From a gamma proteobacterium symbiont of Lucinoma myriamae (GTDB lineage: Bacteria; Pseudomonadota; Gammaproteobacteria; GRL18): DNA of 6,088 nucleotides. The notes beneath the pieces were generated by a model. That model did no database searches and was not told the origin of the DNA. It was given only the letters and a program-made list of their open reading frames with translations. The translations under genes and the position numbers were made by a program. This document shows, piece after piece, positions 1 through 5,663 of this stretch. Numbering within the stretch: position 1 is the first letter of the stretch; every line of letters starts with the position of its first letter. The stretch is taken from positions 1-6,088 of the forward strand of contig JAHXIM010000541.1 in assembly GCA_025655635.1 (NCBI GenBank). Reading direction: 5' to 3'.

Positions 1-87
1 TATAACATTTCTGGTCGATCTGGTCACTCAAAAATAGGGATAATTCCTTACATTTCAAATAGATAATATGTTTTTCAGGGCTGACTA
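1..87 (-). mobile_element. Left copy of inverted terminal element (insertion-sequence 5' end, cut by window edge)
   Basis: The reverse complement of this stretch matches positions 5927-6013 with about 9 differences over 87 bases. It begins with TAGTCAGCCCTGAAAAA and runs toward the window edge. In the right copy the same leader precedes the start of a probable transposase, so this is read as the 5' end of a second copy of that insertion sequence, pointing left and cut off by position 1. The inner boundary lies near position 84-87, where similarity between the copies stops. The element overlaps the end of the histidine kinase gene and supplies its last three codons and its stop. The family was not identified and no target duplication can be checked because the far ends are outside the window. 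Confidence 0.75.
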
Positions 88-1745
88 TGTACGTTTATTA
101 ACCCGGGGAAAAACTTGACTGATTTTTCAATAACAGTCTGCGAAGGAAATGTTAACAGAATTTGGGTGCCCTCACCAGCCTCTGTTTCAATTGATATTGT
201 ACCGCCAATACGTCGAGCCCGCTCTTCCATAACACTCATACCAATATGTTCACCTAAACTATTCGTTAGATTAGGATTTTCCATACCGATACCGTCATCT
301 TCAATAAGAATTTCACAGTTGTTATTTTTAGAAGCATTAGCGGTTAAAAAGCTATCAGATAGGTTGGGACTGTGAGCGAGAATACGAACAGTACGTGCTT
401 TACTATGCTTTCTTACATTAGCCAGTGACTCCTGAACAATTCGAACAATTTGAAATTCCTGTTCTGATTTTAAATCAATAGACCATTCATTTTGAAAAAA
501 GATAGGAATGTTGCAGTTGGATTGAAAATCAGAAATTAATTGTTCTATTGAAGGAATGAGCCCACGCTTGTTCATAGGGGCTCTAAAATGTGTGATCAAG
601 CCGCGAACTTCACGATAGGCTTCGTCAATGCTTTCGTGCAAACGGGTGACTTCTTCACGATTAACAGGAATGTTTTCCAGGATGTTTTCTTCCATTATAG
701 ATACCTGAAAACGTAAACTGGCTAATGTCTGAGCCAAAGAATCATGCAGTTCATGAGCCAGAAGGGTTCTTTCTTTCATGATGGAGTGCTGTCGTGAATC
801 TTTATCAAGATTGGCTTTTTCAATGGCCATACCCAGATGCTTACCAATACTGGTTAATAACTCGGATAAATCTTCACTCATGTAGACATTGGGTTTATCA
901 ATAAACAAATTATAAATGCCCAGATGTACACCCTGATGTTCTAATGGTACGGCGATTATTTCTGCATCATTACCAGCGAACAGTTCAGCGCCTGATAATT
1001 TACTGCAATTTTTAACGGATATACCACATTCAACTGAACCCTGAGTTAAGGAGGTGCCGCACAGACAGCGGTGTATAGGGACGTAGAGCTCTTCTCTGAC
1101 AAAGTCTTCATTAAGTCCTATGGAAGCCACCATTTTTAACTGATCATCTTCAGTGCGTAAGCGTACAGTACCAGCTTTGGCATGAGTTAAATTGATGAGC
1201 ATTTGTAAAAAACGGGATAAGAGATCATCCAGATCTTCTGAACGATTCATTGATGTGGCAACTTCATAGAGAATATTGAGAGAATGATTTTTTTCCTCAA
1301 CTTTATGAGTTTGTTTATCAACTTCTTGTTGAAATTCTGCAGACAGACTTTGTAATTTGTCGCTTAAAGAGTTGATATCAACAGCTAGTTTGGCGAATTC
1401 ACCACTTTTCGGCATGGGGAGCCGGGCAGTATAATCCTTTTTTTTCATTTGCAGAGCCCAGTTACGCAAGTGTATAAACGGCGTGACCAGATCGTGTCGG
1501 ATTAAAAACGAAATGCGTAAAATAAAGAATAGTCCTAGAAGCAAAAAGATGAAATTTAGCCAGAGCAGTAGAGTCTGATTGTTTATAATATGATTCAGTG
1601 CTAATAAATTAAGCCCGGAAATAGCGATAAGTAAACTACCTAAGGTAATCAAAGGGAGAAATAAGCGACTGTATTTTAAGCGAATGGGCTCACGGCTTAA
1701 ATCTCTGGAACTATCGGCTTGTATTTTTATTTGTTCAAGAGGCAT
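75..1745 (-). CDS. NarX/NarL-type sensor histidine kinase (two TM, HAMP-GAF-HisKA_3-HATPase)
   Basis: Membrane-bound histidine kinase expected to autophosphorylate and pass phosphate to a LuxR/NarL-type response regulator. Two membrane helices (about residues 29-51 and 58-81) are joined by only a few residues, so there is no real periplasmic sensor domain. A HAMP-like linker (about 82-135) and coiled coil (about 135-155) follow. A GAF-like domain (about 160-312) carries four cysteines, C227, C229, C240 and C247. The HisKA_3 dimerisation domain contains HELHDSLAQT, with H334 the probable phospho-acceptor. The ATPase domain shows an N-box (N443 in VQESLANVRKHS), a G1 box EDDGIGM (482-488) and GEGTQ (524-528). 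Catalytic parts are therefore complete. The start has a poor ribosome-binding site, but no better Met precedes the first helix. The last residues (S-Q-P-stop) lie in the left repeat, so the native C-terminus has been altered. No response regulator is visible. The signal sensed is unknown; redox or respiratory state is inferred from family and context. Confidence 0.9.
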   Translation of the reverse strand: MPLEQIKIQADSSRDLSREPIRLKYSRLFLPLITLGSLLIAISGLNLLALNHIINNQTLLLWLNFIFLLLGLFFILRISFLIRHDLVTPFIHLRNWALQMKKKDYTARLPMPKSGEFAKLAVDINSLSDKLQSLSAEFQQEVDKQTHKVEEKNHSLNILYEVATSMNRSEDLDDLLSRFLQMLINLTHAKAGTVRLRTEDDQLKMVASIGLNEDFVREELYVPIHRCLCGTSLTQGSVECGISVKNCSKLSGAELFAGNDAEIIAVPLEHQGVHLGIYNLFIDKPNVYMSEDLSELLTSIGKHLGMAIEKANLDKDSRQHSIMKERTLLAHELHDSLAQTLASLRFQVSIMEENILENIPVNREEVTRLHESIDEAYREVRGLITHFRAPMNKRGLIPSIEQLISDFQSNCNIPIFFQNEWSIDLKSEQEFQIVRIVQESLANVRKHSKARTVRILAHSPNLSDSFLTANASKNNNCEILIEDDGIGMENPNLTNSLGEHIGMSVMEERARRIGGTISIETEAGEGTQILLTFPSQTVIEKSVKFFPGLINVHSQP

Positions 1746-1810
1746 AATTCTTAGTTGACTGTTTTAAGTATAGGTGTCGGTATAGCTATTGCTGCTTCAT
1801 TGATTATAAA

Positions 1811-1861
1811 TGCCAGTTTACAGAAATTTAACGGAAAAAGCTGATTTTCTGTAAATTGGCA
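1811..1861 (-). terminator. Long stem-loop after dsrR, probable terminator or processing hairpin
   Basis: Arms 1811-1826 and 1846-1861 pair over 16 bp with a single G-U/A-C position, around a 19-nt loop. It begins about 18 nt after the dsrR stop codon in the direction of transcription. The run of T after it on the minus strand is short (TTTATAATC), so it may be a weak intrinsic terminator, or a 3'-end stabilising or processing hairpin. It separates dsrNR from the kinase gene. Confidence 0.6.
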
Positions 1862-1879
1862 ATGAAAAATGCCAGACTT

Positions 1880-2194
1880 TTATTCTGTTGGTGCCTGATA
1901 AGTCGGATCATTGGGATTTTTGAAAATAAATTGACTGTCTTCACCTTCGATTTCGACAAAATCAATCTCCATACCGTTAACAACATCAAGTAAATCAGTA
2001 TGTACGATGAGCTTAATACCTTTTACATCATAAATACTGTCATCATCATTTTTTTTATCAAAGCCCATGAGATATTGAAAACCCTTATGATTTGCATGTT
2101 GAGTGACTGCAATTCTTAATGGATCGGCTTCACCACCACTGGCTTTTATTTGAGCGTTAATTTGCCTGGCGGCATCTTCTGTCAGTTTTATCAT
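1880..2194 (-). CDS. dsrR: DsrR-like IscA-family protein without cysteine ligands
   Basis: A 104-aa A-type carrier (IscA/HesB) fold protein. The opening KLTEDAARQI and the LRIAV and YLMGFD segments follow the IscA pattern, but there is no cysteine anywhere. The first IscA ligand region reads TQHANHKGFQY (31-41), and the C-terminal Cys-Gly-Cys is replaced around FKNPNDPTY (91-99). It should not hold iron or an Fe-S cluster in the usual way. This absence is the known hallmark of DsrR of Allochromatium vinosum, which is reported to lack Fe-S binding and to affect sulfur oxidation at the regulatory level. Its position 55 bp after dsrN, in the same direction, matches the dsrN-dsrR order of the dsr operon. 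A modest GTGAG ribosome-binding site lies about 8 nt before the ATG. Assignment to DsrR is inference from sequence plus order; a generic cysteine-less IscA paralogue is the alternative. Confidence 0.85.
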   Translation of the reverse strand: MIKLTEDAARQINAQIKASGGEADPLRIAVTQHANHKGFQYLMGFDKKNDDDSIYDVKGIKLIVHTDLLDVVNGMEIDFVEIEGEDSQFIFKNPNDPTYQAPTE

Positions 2195-2249
2195 AGTTTA
2201 TCTCACTTACTACATTAGTTATGTTAAAAATAGTTATTAAATCATTATG

Positions 2250-3713
2250 TTAATCAGCTGCATCTTTAATGCGGTGAATAAATTGAATGAAGCGTTTTGC
2301 CCAATGGTTCTGGCTGGTATCCTGCAGATGAGCATAACAGGCTAATAGGTTTTTATAGACTATACCATCATGTTGACCATCAATACCGCTGCCTCTATGG
2401 ATTTTATAGGCGTAATTGAGAGGCTCGGTAATATTAACCAGATGAGAATAATGAAACTCATGGGCTGAAATTATATCGCTTGAAACCAGAGTATCGTCAT
2501 TCGAACTCAAGCGGGAGTTTTCAGGTTCTAAATCAGCCTTTAAAGGATCGGCAGGCCAGGGCATTAATGGTGTTTCACTATAGCGAATAAGTCCGCGTCC
2601 CTGAGGCGTTTCTTCCATTTTTGCATCGGCAGGGATAATACCGACCATATCAACTTGCTGTTCATTCCAGATAAGACTGCGGCATAAAAACATCAGGCCG
2701 CCGCATTCGGCATAAGTAGGCAGGCCATTATCAATGGCATCGTAAACAGATTGGCGAAAAGAGTGGTTGGCATGTAACTCTATCTGACGTTCTTCAGGGA
2801 AACCGCCGCCAATAAATAAACCATCTATGTTCTCAGGTAATTGCTTATCAACTAATGAGTTGACTTCAATGAGTTCTGCTCCGGCAGCTTCCAGGGCCTC
2901 TAAATCACCGGGGTAATAAAAACCAAACGCGCTATCATTGACATAGGCAAGGCGTACCTGAGCAGTTATTGCTTGGGTATTAGGCGTTGTTTTAATAACA
3001 CTTTTCAGGTGTTTGGGTGAATGCAGATGGCTAATATCGATGATTTTATCCAAATCAACCTGAGATGAGATGATGGAACCAATATCTGTGATCTTCTTTT
3101 GAGCTTCACCATCTTCATTACTGGGCATTAAGCCCAGATGACGTTCAACAATTTCCAGGCGCTTATCTTTGTGTACGGCACCTAAAACAGATACATCGGT
3201 ATAGTGTTCAATTACTGCTCGTAATTTGCTTTCATGACGGGAACCACCCAGCTGATTTAAAATCACACCGGCAATATTAATGCCCGGATCAAACGATTGA
3301 TAACCAAGAATTAAGGGAGCAATTCCACGTGTCATTCCGCGGGTATCAAGTACTAAAATAACGGGTGCATCAACTAATTTTGAAATGGCGGCATTACTAT
3401 TACTGCCATCCAAATCAAGACCATCATACAGGCCTTTATTGCCTTCAATGAGGCTGATGTCGCAGGATGTCAACTTACGAGACACTAATTGTAATATCTC
3501 ATCTCGTGTCATGGTATTAAAATCAAGGGTATAACAGGGCTTACCTGCGGCGCTGCCATGCCATAGAGGATCAATATAGTCAGGCCCTTTTTTAAACGGC
3601 TGAACATTCAGACCTTTATTTCTTAGGGCTGATAACAGGCCGATGGTAATGGTTGTCTTACCGGAAGATTTATGTGCGGCTGAAATAAATAAAGGGGTTG
3701 CAGAAATCGGCAT
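2250..3713 (-). CDS. dsrN: DsrN: cobyrinate a,c-diamide synthase-like glutamine amidotransferase
   Basis: A 487-aa CobB/CbiA-family enzyme, which uses ATP and glutamine to amidate carboxylates of a tetrapyrrole. The N-terminal dethiobiotin-synthetase-like domain has the P-loop ISAAHKSSGKTT (10-21), FKKGPDYIDPLWH (40-52) and LIEGNKGLYDG (88-98). The C-terminal class I glutamine amidotransferase domain has GLFIGGGFPEE (298-308), the nucleophile C337 in YAECGGLMFL, HEFHYS (418-423) and H462 in CYAHLQ as candidate catalytic histidine. Length and motifs are complete. In sulfur oxidisers this paralogue in the dsr operon is called DsrN and is proposed to amidate siroheme for dissimilatory sulfite reductase. 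The dsrR-like gene directly downstream supports that over a cobalamin role, and no other cob genes are present. The ATG lies just ahead of the P-loop strand; no Shine-Dalgarno sequence is visible upstream. True cobyrinate synthase (CobB/CbiA) remains possible. Confidence 0.88.
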   Translation of the reverse strand: MPISATPLFISAAHKSSGKTTITIGLLSALRNKGLNVQPFKKGPDYIDPLWHGSAAGKPCYTLDFNTMTRDEILQLVSRKLTSCDISLIEGNKGLYDGLDLDGSNSNAAISKLVDAPVILVLDTRGMTRGIAPLILGYQSFDPGINIAGVILNQLGGSRHESKLRAVIEHYTDVSVLGAVHKDKRLEIVERHLGLMPSNEDGEAQKKITDIGSIISSQVDLDKIIDISHLHSPKHLKSVIKTTPNTQAITAQVRLAYVNDSAFGFYYPGDLEALEAAGAELIEVNSLVDKQLPENIDGLFIGGGFPEERQIELHANHSFRQSVYDAIDNGLPTYAECGGLMFLCRSLIWNEQQVDMVGIIPADAKMEETPQGRGLIRYSETPLMPWPADPLKADLEPENSRLSSNDDTLVSSDIISAHEFHYSHLVNITEPLNYAYKIHRGSGIDGQHDGIVYKNLLACYAHLQDTSQNHWAKRFIQFIHRIKDAAD

Positions 3714-3719
3714 GTCTAT

Positions 3720-3747
3720 AAGATAAGGGCAAATTGGTTTTTTTCAA
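3720..3747 (-). promoter_or_regulatory. Candidate sigma70-type promoter for dsrN
   Basis: On the minus strand, TTGAAA (3742-3747) is separated by 16 nt from TATCTT (3720-3725). Transcription would start about 7 nt further on, at or next to the A of the dsrN ATG (3713). This is a motif match only. It fits the terminator upstream, which would otherwise leave dsrN without transcription, and the lack of a ribosome-binding site. Confidence 0.35.
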
Positions 3748-3784
3748 GTAATGCTGCATATTTGCAAGAGTGTAAAACAGCAGG

Positions 3785-3817
3785 GGCTTTTATTAATAGA
3801 AAGTATTAATAAAAGCC
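3785..3817. other. Perfect 14-bp AT-rich stem-loop between the 69-aa gene and dsrN
   Basis: Arms 3785-3798 and 3804-3817 are perfectly complementary, with a 5-nt loop (GAAAG on the plus strand). There is no T-run on either side in the minus direction, so it is not a standard terminator. It lies just downstream of the terminator at 3820-3847, upstream of the proposed dsrN promoter. It could be a second 3'-end structure of the upstream transcript or a binding site; its role is unknown. Confidence 0.6.
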
Positions 3818-3819
3818 AT

Positions 3820-3847
3820 AAAAAAAGGCCACATAAGTGACCTTTTT
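3820..3847 (-). terminator. Rho-independent terminator after the 69-aa gene
   Basis: Read on the minus strand, a stem GGTCAC/GTGGCC (3837-3842 with 3827-3832, one G-U pair) closes a 4-nt TTAT loop. It is preceded by a run of A (complement of 3843-3847) and followed by seven T (complement of 3820-3826). It starts about 23 nt after the stop of the 69-aa gene. The A- and T-runs also pair, so it could work in both directions. Confidence 0.85.
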
Positions 3848-3869
3848 ATAAGATTAAGAGGCTTGGATT

Positions 3870-4079
3870 TTAACGTTTCCAGGCAGAATCTTTTTCTTCA
3901 TGAGCCATGTCTAAAACCTGAATTGCTTTTTCCATGAAATCATTTTTATAAGTTTCTAATTCATGTCCCGCACCAGGATTATAGTAATCATCAGGGTGCA
4001 TACCATGTTCATTTTCAAATTTAATGAATTTAGTCTGCATAGCAATTAATTCTTGAATTAGTTCTGCTTTAGTACTCAT
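3870..4079 (-). CDS. Small acidic protein of unknown function, 69 aa
   Basis: This protein is not recognised as a member of a named family. A good ribosome-binding site (GGAGA, complement of 4086-4090, 6 nt from the ATG) and a strong terminator directly downstream support a real, expressed gene. The protein is probably cytoplasmic and mostly helical. An amphipathic first helix (STKAELIQELIAMQTKFIKF, 2-21) is followed by a turn-rich centre HGMHPDDYYNPGAGHELETY (25-44) and a second helix (about 45-64). There is no signal peptide, membrane segment or cysteine. The HPDDYY-N-P-G-AGH centre looks like the conserved core of a family. It sits between the DsrC-like gene (163 bp upstream) and dsrN, so a link to sulfur oxidation is inferred from position only. 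Confidence 0.8.
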   Translation of the reverse strand: MSTKAELIQELIAMQTKFIKFENEHGMHPDDYYNPGAGHELETYKNDFMEKAIQVLDMAHEEKDSAWKR

Positions 4080-4178
4080 TTAATGTCTCCGATAAACTGA
4101 ATTTGATCAGTTATAAGCTAATAATTTGCAAATAATATATCTTAGAAGCTACTTATATACTATATCTACAATGGGTAG

Positions 4179-4227
4179 TGCAAAACTAAGCCTTACGTAT
4201 GTGAAGTTAATATAGCTTAGCTTTGCA
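4179..4227 (-). other. Stem-loop after the DsrC-like gene
   Basis: Arms 4179-4191 and 4215-4227 pair over 13 bp with one mismatch, around a 23-nt loop. It begins 15 nt after the stop codon of the DsrC-like gene on the minus strand. No T-run follows, so it is more likely a 3'-end stabilising, processing or partial-attenuation structure between this gene and the 69-aa gene than a full terminator. Confidence 0.5.
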
Positions 4228-4242
4228 TTGAATAGTTACTAA

Positions 4243-4581
4243 TTAGTAACCACCTTTACGCTTGCTTTCTGGTAAACCTGAGATACGGCCGCCTTGCTTA
4301 CTTGGGTCTTGTGGAAACAGATTATATAAATCTTTAGAACCGATTTTTTCACCCCATGTGGTGCCCATTTCTTTAATTAAAGCACGGGTATTAGGATTCT
4401 TACCACCATTGTTGATGAACTGATCACGCAGAAAATTAATCAAGTCCCAATGCTTATCAGTTAATTCAATATCTTCGTCTGCAGCCATCTGTTTAGCCAG
4501 GCCTTCGCTCCAGTCAGTGATATCGACAAGATATCCATTAGCGGTTAGTTCTATTTCTTTACCATCAAAAGTAATAGCCAT
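4243..4581 (-). CDS. DsrC/TusE-family protein lacking both C-terminal cysteines (RspA-like)
   Basis: A 112-aa cytoplasmic protein of the DsrC/TusE/RspA family. Typical signatures are FDGKEIELTANGYLVDITDW (5-24), the ELTDKHWDLINFLRD helix (39-53), LYNLFP (85-90) and the C-terminal arm KQGGRISGLPESKRKGGY (95-112). In DsrC, two arm cysteines form the trisulfide or relay sulfur to and from the sulfite reductase; TusE keeps only the penultimate one. Here those positions align with G98 and penultimate G111, and the protein has no cysteine at all. It cannot act as a sulfur carrier. Cysteine-less members are grouped in the literature as RspA, regulatory sulfur-related proteins, and DsrC itself has been reported to bind DNA in A. 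vinosum. A regulatory or decoy role is inferred. The start is fixed by a GGAGC ribosome-binding site (complement of 4589-4593), 7 nt from the ATG. The length is normal and the arm intact, so this is not a truncated pseudogene. Confidence 0.88.
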   Translation of the reverse strand: MAITFDGKEIELTANGYLVDITDWSEGLAKQMAADEDIELTDKHWDLINFLRDQFINNGGKNPNTRALIKEMGTTWGEKIGSKDLYNLFPQDPSKQGGRISGLPESKRKGGY

Positions 4582-4632
4582 TGAATCTGCTCCGTAAAAA
4601 TTTCATAAAACGCATTATGAATGAATTGGTAT

Positions 4633-4660
4633 ATTATAAATAAATTAAGGTTATTGATAA
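4633..4660 (-). promoter_or_regulatory. Candidate promoter of the DsrC-like gene
   Basis: On the minus strand a consensus -10 box TATAAT (complement of 4633-4638) lies about 50 nt before the DsrC-like start codon. Only a weak -35 candidate, TTATCA (complement of 4655-4660), lies 16 nt upstream. The surroundings are very AT-rich, so chance matches are likely. The 173-bp gap and lack of overlap with the Cas6-like gene make a separate promoter plausible. Confidence 0.35.
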
Positions 4661-4706
4661 TATATGAGTTTGAAATAAAATACACCCCCAAAAAGAGATA
4701 GAATTT

Positions 4707-4720
4707 TATTATTAATAATA
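4707..4720. other. 14-nt perfect AT palindrome downstream of the Cas6-like gene
   Basis: TATTATTAATAATA equals its own reverse complement. It lies about 35 nt after the Cas6-like stop, in the 173-bp gap before the DsrC-like gene. It could be an operator-like site or a weak RNA hairpin. In such AT-rich DNA it may also be chance. Confidence 0.3.
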
Positions 4721-4754
4721 GTTGTGAGAAATATCAGTTAATTAAAGCATAGAT

Positions 4755-5441
4755 TTAGTCTGTTGCATTGACTGCAGTGATTCCTTTTTGAGGAATAAAA
4801 ACACCGCAGCCATAGCTATAGTAGTGCCCAACACCCTGTTCCTGGAGTCGGATGGATTCCTCAGGTGAAATATCAGCAATCATTAAACTGCGTGTCTTTA
4901 TCATGCCAGAGGGGGTTTTTAATTGATGAGATTTACCGCATAGCATCTTTCTGACCTGTATGCCCTGTTCATTAATTTGTTTTTGTACAGCAAGTAAAAA
5001 CGCCTGCTCATCATCATCTGTTTCAGGAACATGTACATGTCGAGCAACAATAGTAGTCATCGTGCTTAATAAATGGATTTCAGATTGACCAAATGTTAAA
5101 TCATTGCCATCAATAGAAATAGTCTTACCAGAAATTGATTGCAGTTCAGTCAATTTGTGCTGGGGAATACGAATTTTAAGCCGGGTGCGGCGAGATAATT
5201 GAATCAGCTCATCCTCAAAATCATCAGAGCGAATCCAGCCATTTCCAGATTGCGGGATATATATATGATGTACAGCAGCCTGTGCTTCTTCTTTAAACCA
5301 GGGTAATAACTCACTCAAGGCATCAGTTAAAGCCCAGGCATGATCCAGTTTGATTTGTTTGCAAGAGACCTTAAACGACAGATCAATCACCTTTTCAGGG
5401 GCTTGAAACTCGTTCGGTGTATCCTCTTCACTCCAAAACAT
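4755..5441 (-). CDS. Cas6/Cmx6-like (type I-MYXAN) RNA endonuclease-family protein, no CRISPR nearby
   Basis: This 228-aa protein resembles Cas6/Cmx6, the RAMP-fold endoribonuclease that cuts CRISPR precursor RNA. The N-terminal segment VIDLSFKVSCKQIKLDHAWALTDALSELLPWF (18-49) has the family's strand, basic turn, D-H and helix layout. It is followed by HH (58-59) and IYIPQSGNGW. A middle part RRTRLKIRIPQHK (84-96) with LQSISGKTISIDG (100-112) continues the ferredoxin-like pattern. The C-terminus ends in the family's glycine-rich stretch, LQEQGVGHYYSYGCGVFIP (199-217). H34 and H58/H59 are candidate catalytic or RNA-binding residues. No cas genes and no repeat-spacer array are visible, so crRNA processing here is unproven. 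The protein may have a different RNA substrate or none. A ribosome-binding site AAAGAG precedes the ATG by about 8 nt. The 63-aa gene ends 30 bp upstream, so the two form an operon. Length is normal for the family, with no frameshift. The family call comes from remembered motif patterns, not a search. Confidence 0.72.
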   Translation of the reverse strand: MFWSEEDTPNEFQAPEKVIDLSFKVSCKQIKLDHAWALTDALSELLPWFKEEAQAAVHHIYIPQSGNGWIRSDDFEDELIQLSRRTRLKIRIPQHKLTELQSISGKTISIDGNDLTFGQSEIHLLSTMTTIVARHVHVPETDDDEQAFLLAVQKQINEQGIQVRKMLCGKSHQLKTPSGMIKTRSLMIADISPEESIRLQEQGVGHYYSYGCGVFIPQKGITAVNATD

Positions 5442-5471
5442 AATAAATACTCTTTATTTAGTGCATCTGAA

Positions 5472-5663
5472 TTATTTAGTCGGACTGGTAAACTTGGCTT
5501 CCAGATCGGTTTCCCATTCATCAGGCGTATCAGAATAGGGAGGCTTTATATCAATATCAAAAAACATTTCACCAGCAATGGCTTTACTTTGAATTAACTT
5601 GAGTAAATCAGCATAGGACTCTAATTGATGATTTTGAATTAAAACTTCACTTAAAATTAACAT
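5472..5663 (-). CDS. Small acidic protein of unknown function, 63 aa, paired with the Cas6-like gene
   Basis: This protein is not recognised. It has an N-terminal helical half (LSEVLIQNHQLESYADLLKL, 4-23), a short basic segment (IQSKAIAGEMFF, 24-35) and an acidic, proline-containing tail (DIDIKPPYSDTPDEWETDLE, 36-55). It has no cysteine, membrane segment or signal peptide. The ribosome-binding site is weak (GAGC, about 8 nt before the ATG), and the ATG is the only Met before the conserved-looking part. The gene ends 30 bp before the Cas6-like gene in the same direction, so the two are likely co-transcribed. A binding partner, regulator or antitoxin-like role for the Cas6-like protein is possible, but is only inferred from pairing. 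Confidence 0.7.
   Translation of the reverse strand: MLILSEVLIQNHQLESYADLLKLIQSKAIAGEMFFDIDIKPPYSDTPDEWETDLEAKFTSPTK

Noticed and set aside
115..375. 86-aa open frame on the plus strand
   Set aside because: It lies wholly antisense within the conserved ATPase domain of the histidine kinase and has no family-like features.
2250..3713. Cobalamin biosynthesis gene (cobB/cbiA)
   Set aside because: Motifs fit either role, but no other cobalamin gene is present and the dsrR-like neighbour favours DsrN. It is kept as an alternative in the entry.
4243..4581. Annotation as true DsrC or TusE
   Set aside because: Both require at least the penultimate cysteine; this protein has Gly there and no cysteine at all.
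4582..4754. Possible CRISPR array beside the Cas6-like gene
   Set aside because: No repeated units with spacers were found here or in 5664-5926; only one short AT palindrome.
5340..5597. 85-aa open frame on the plus strand
   Set aside because: It runs antisense across the start of the Cas6-like gene and the 63-aa gene, both better supported by ribosome-binding sites and operon spacing.
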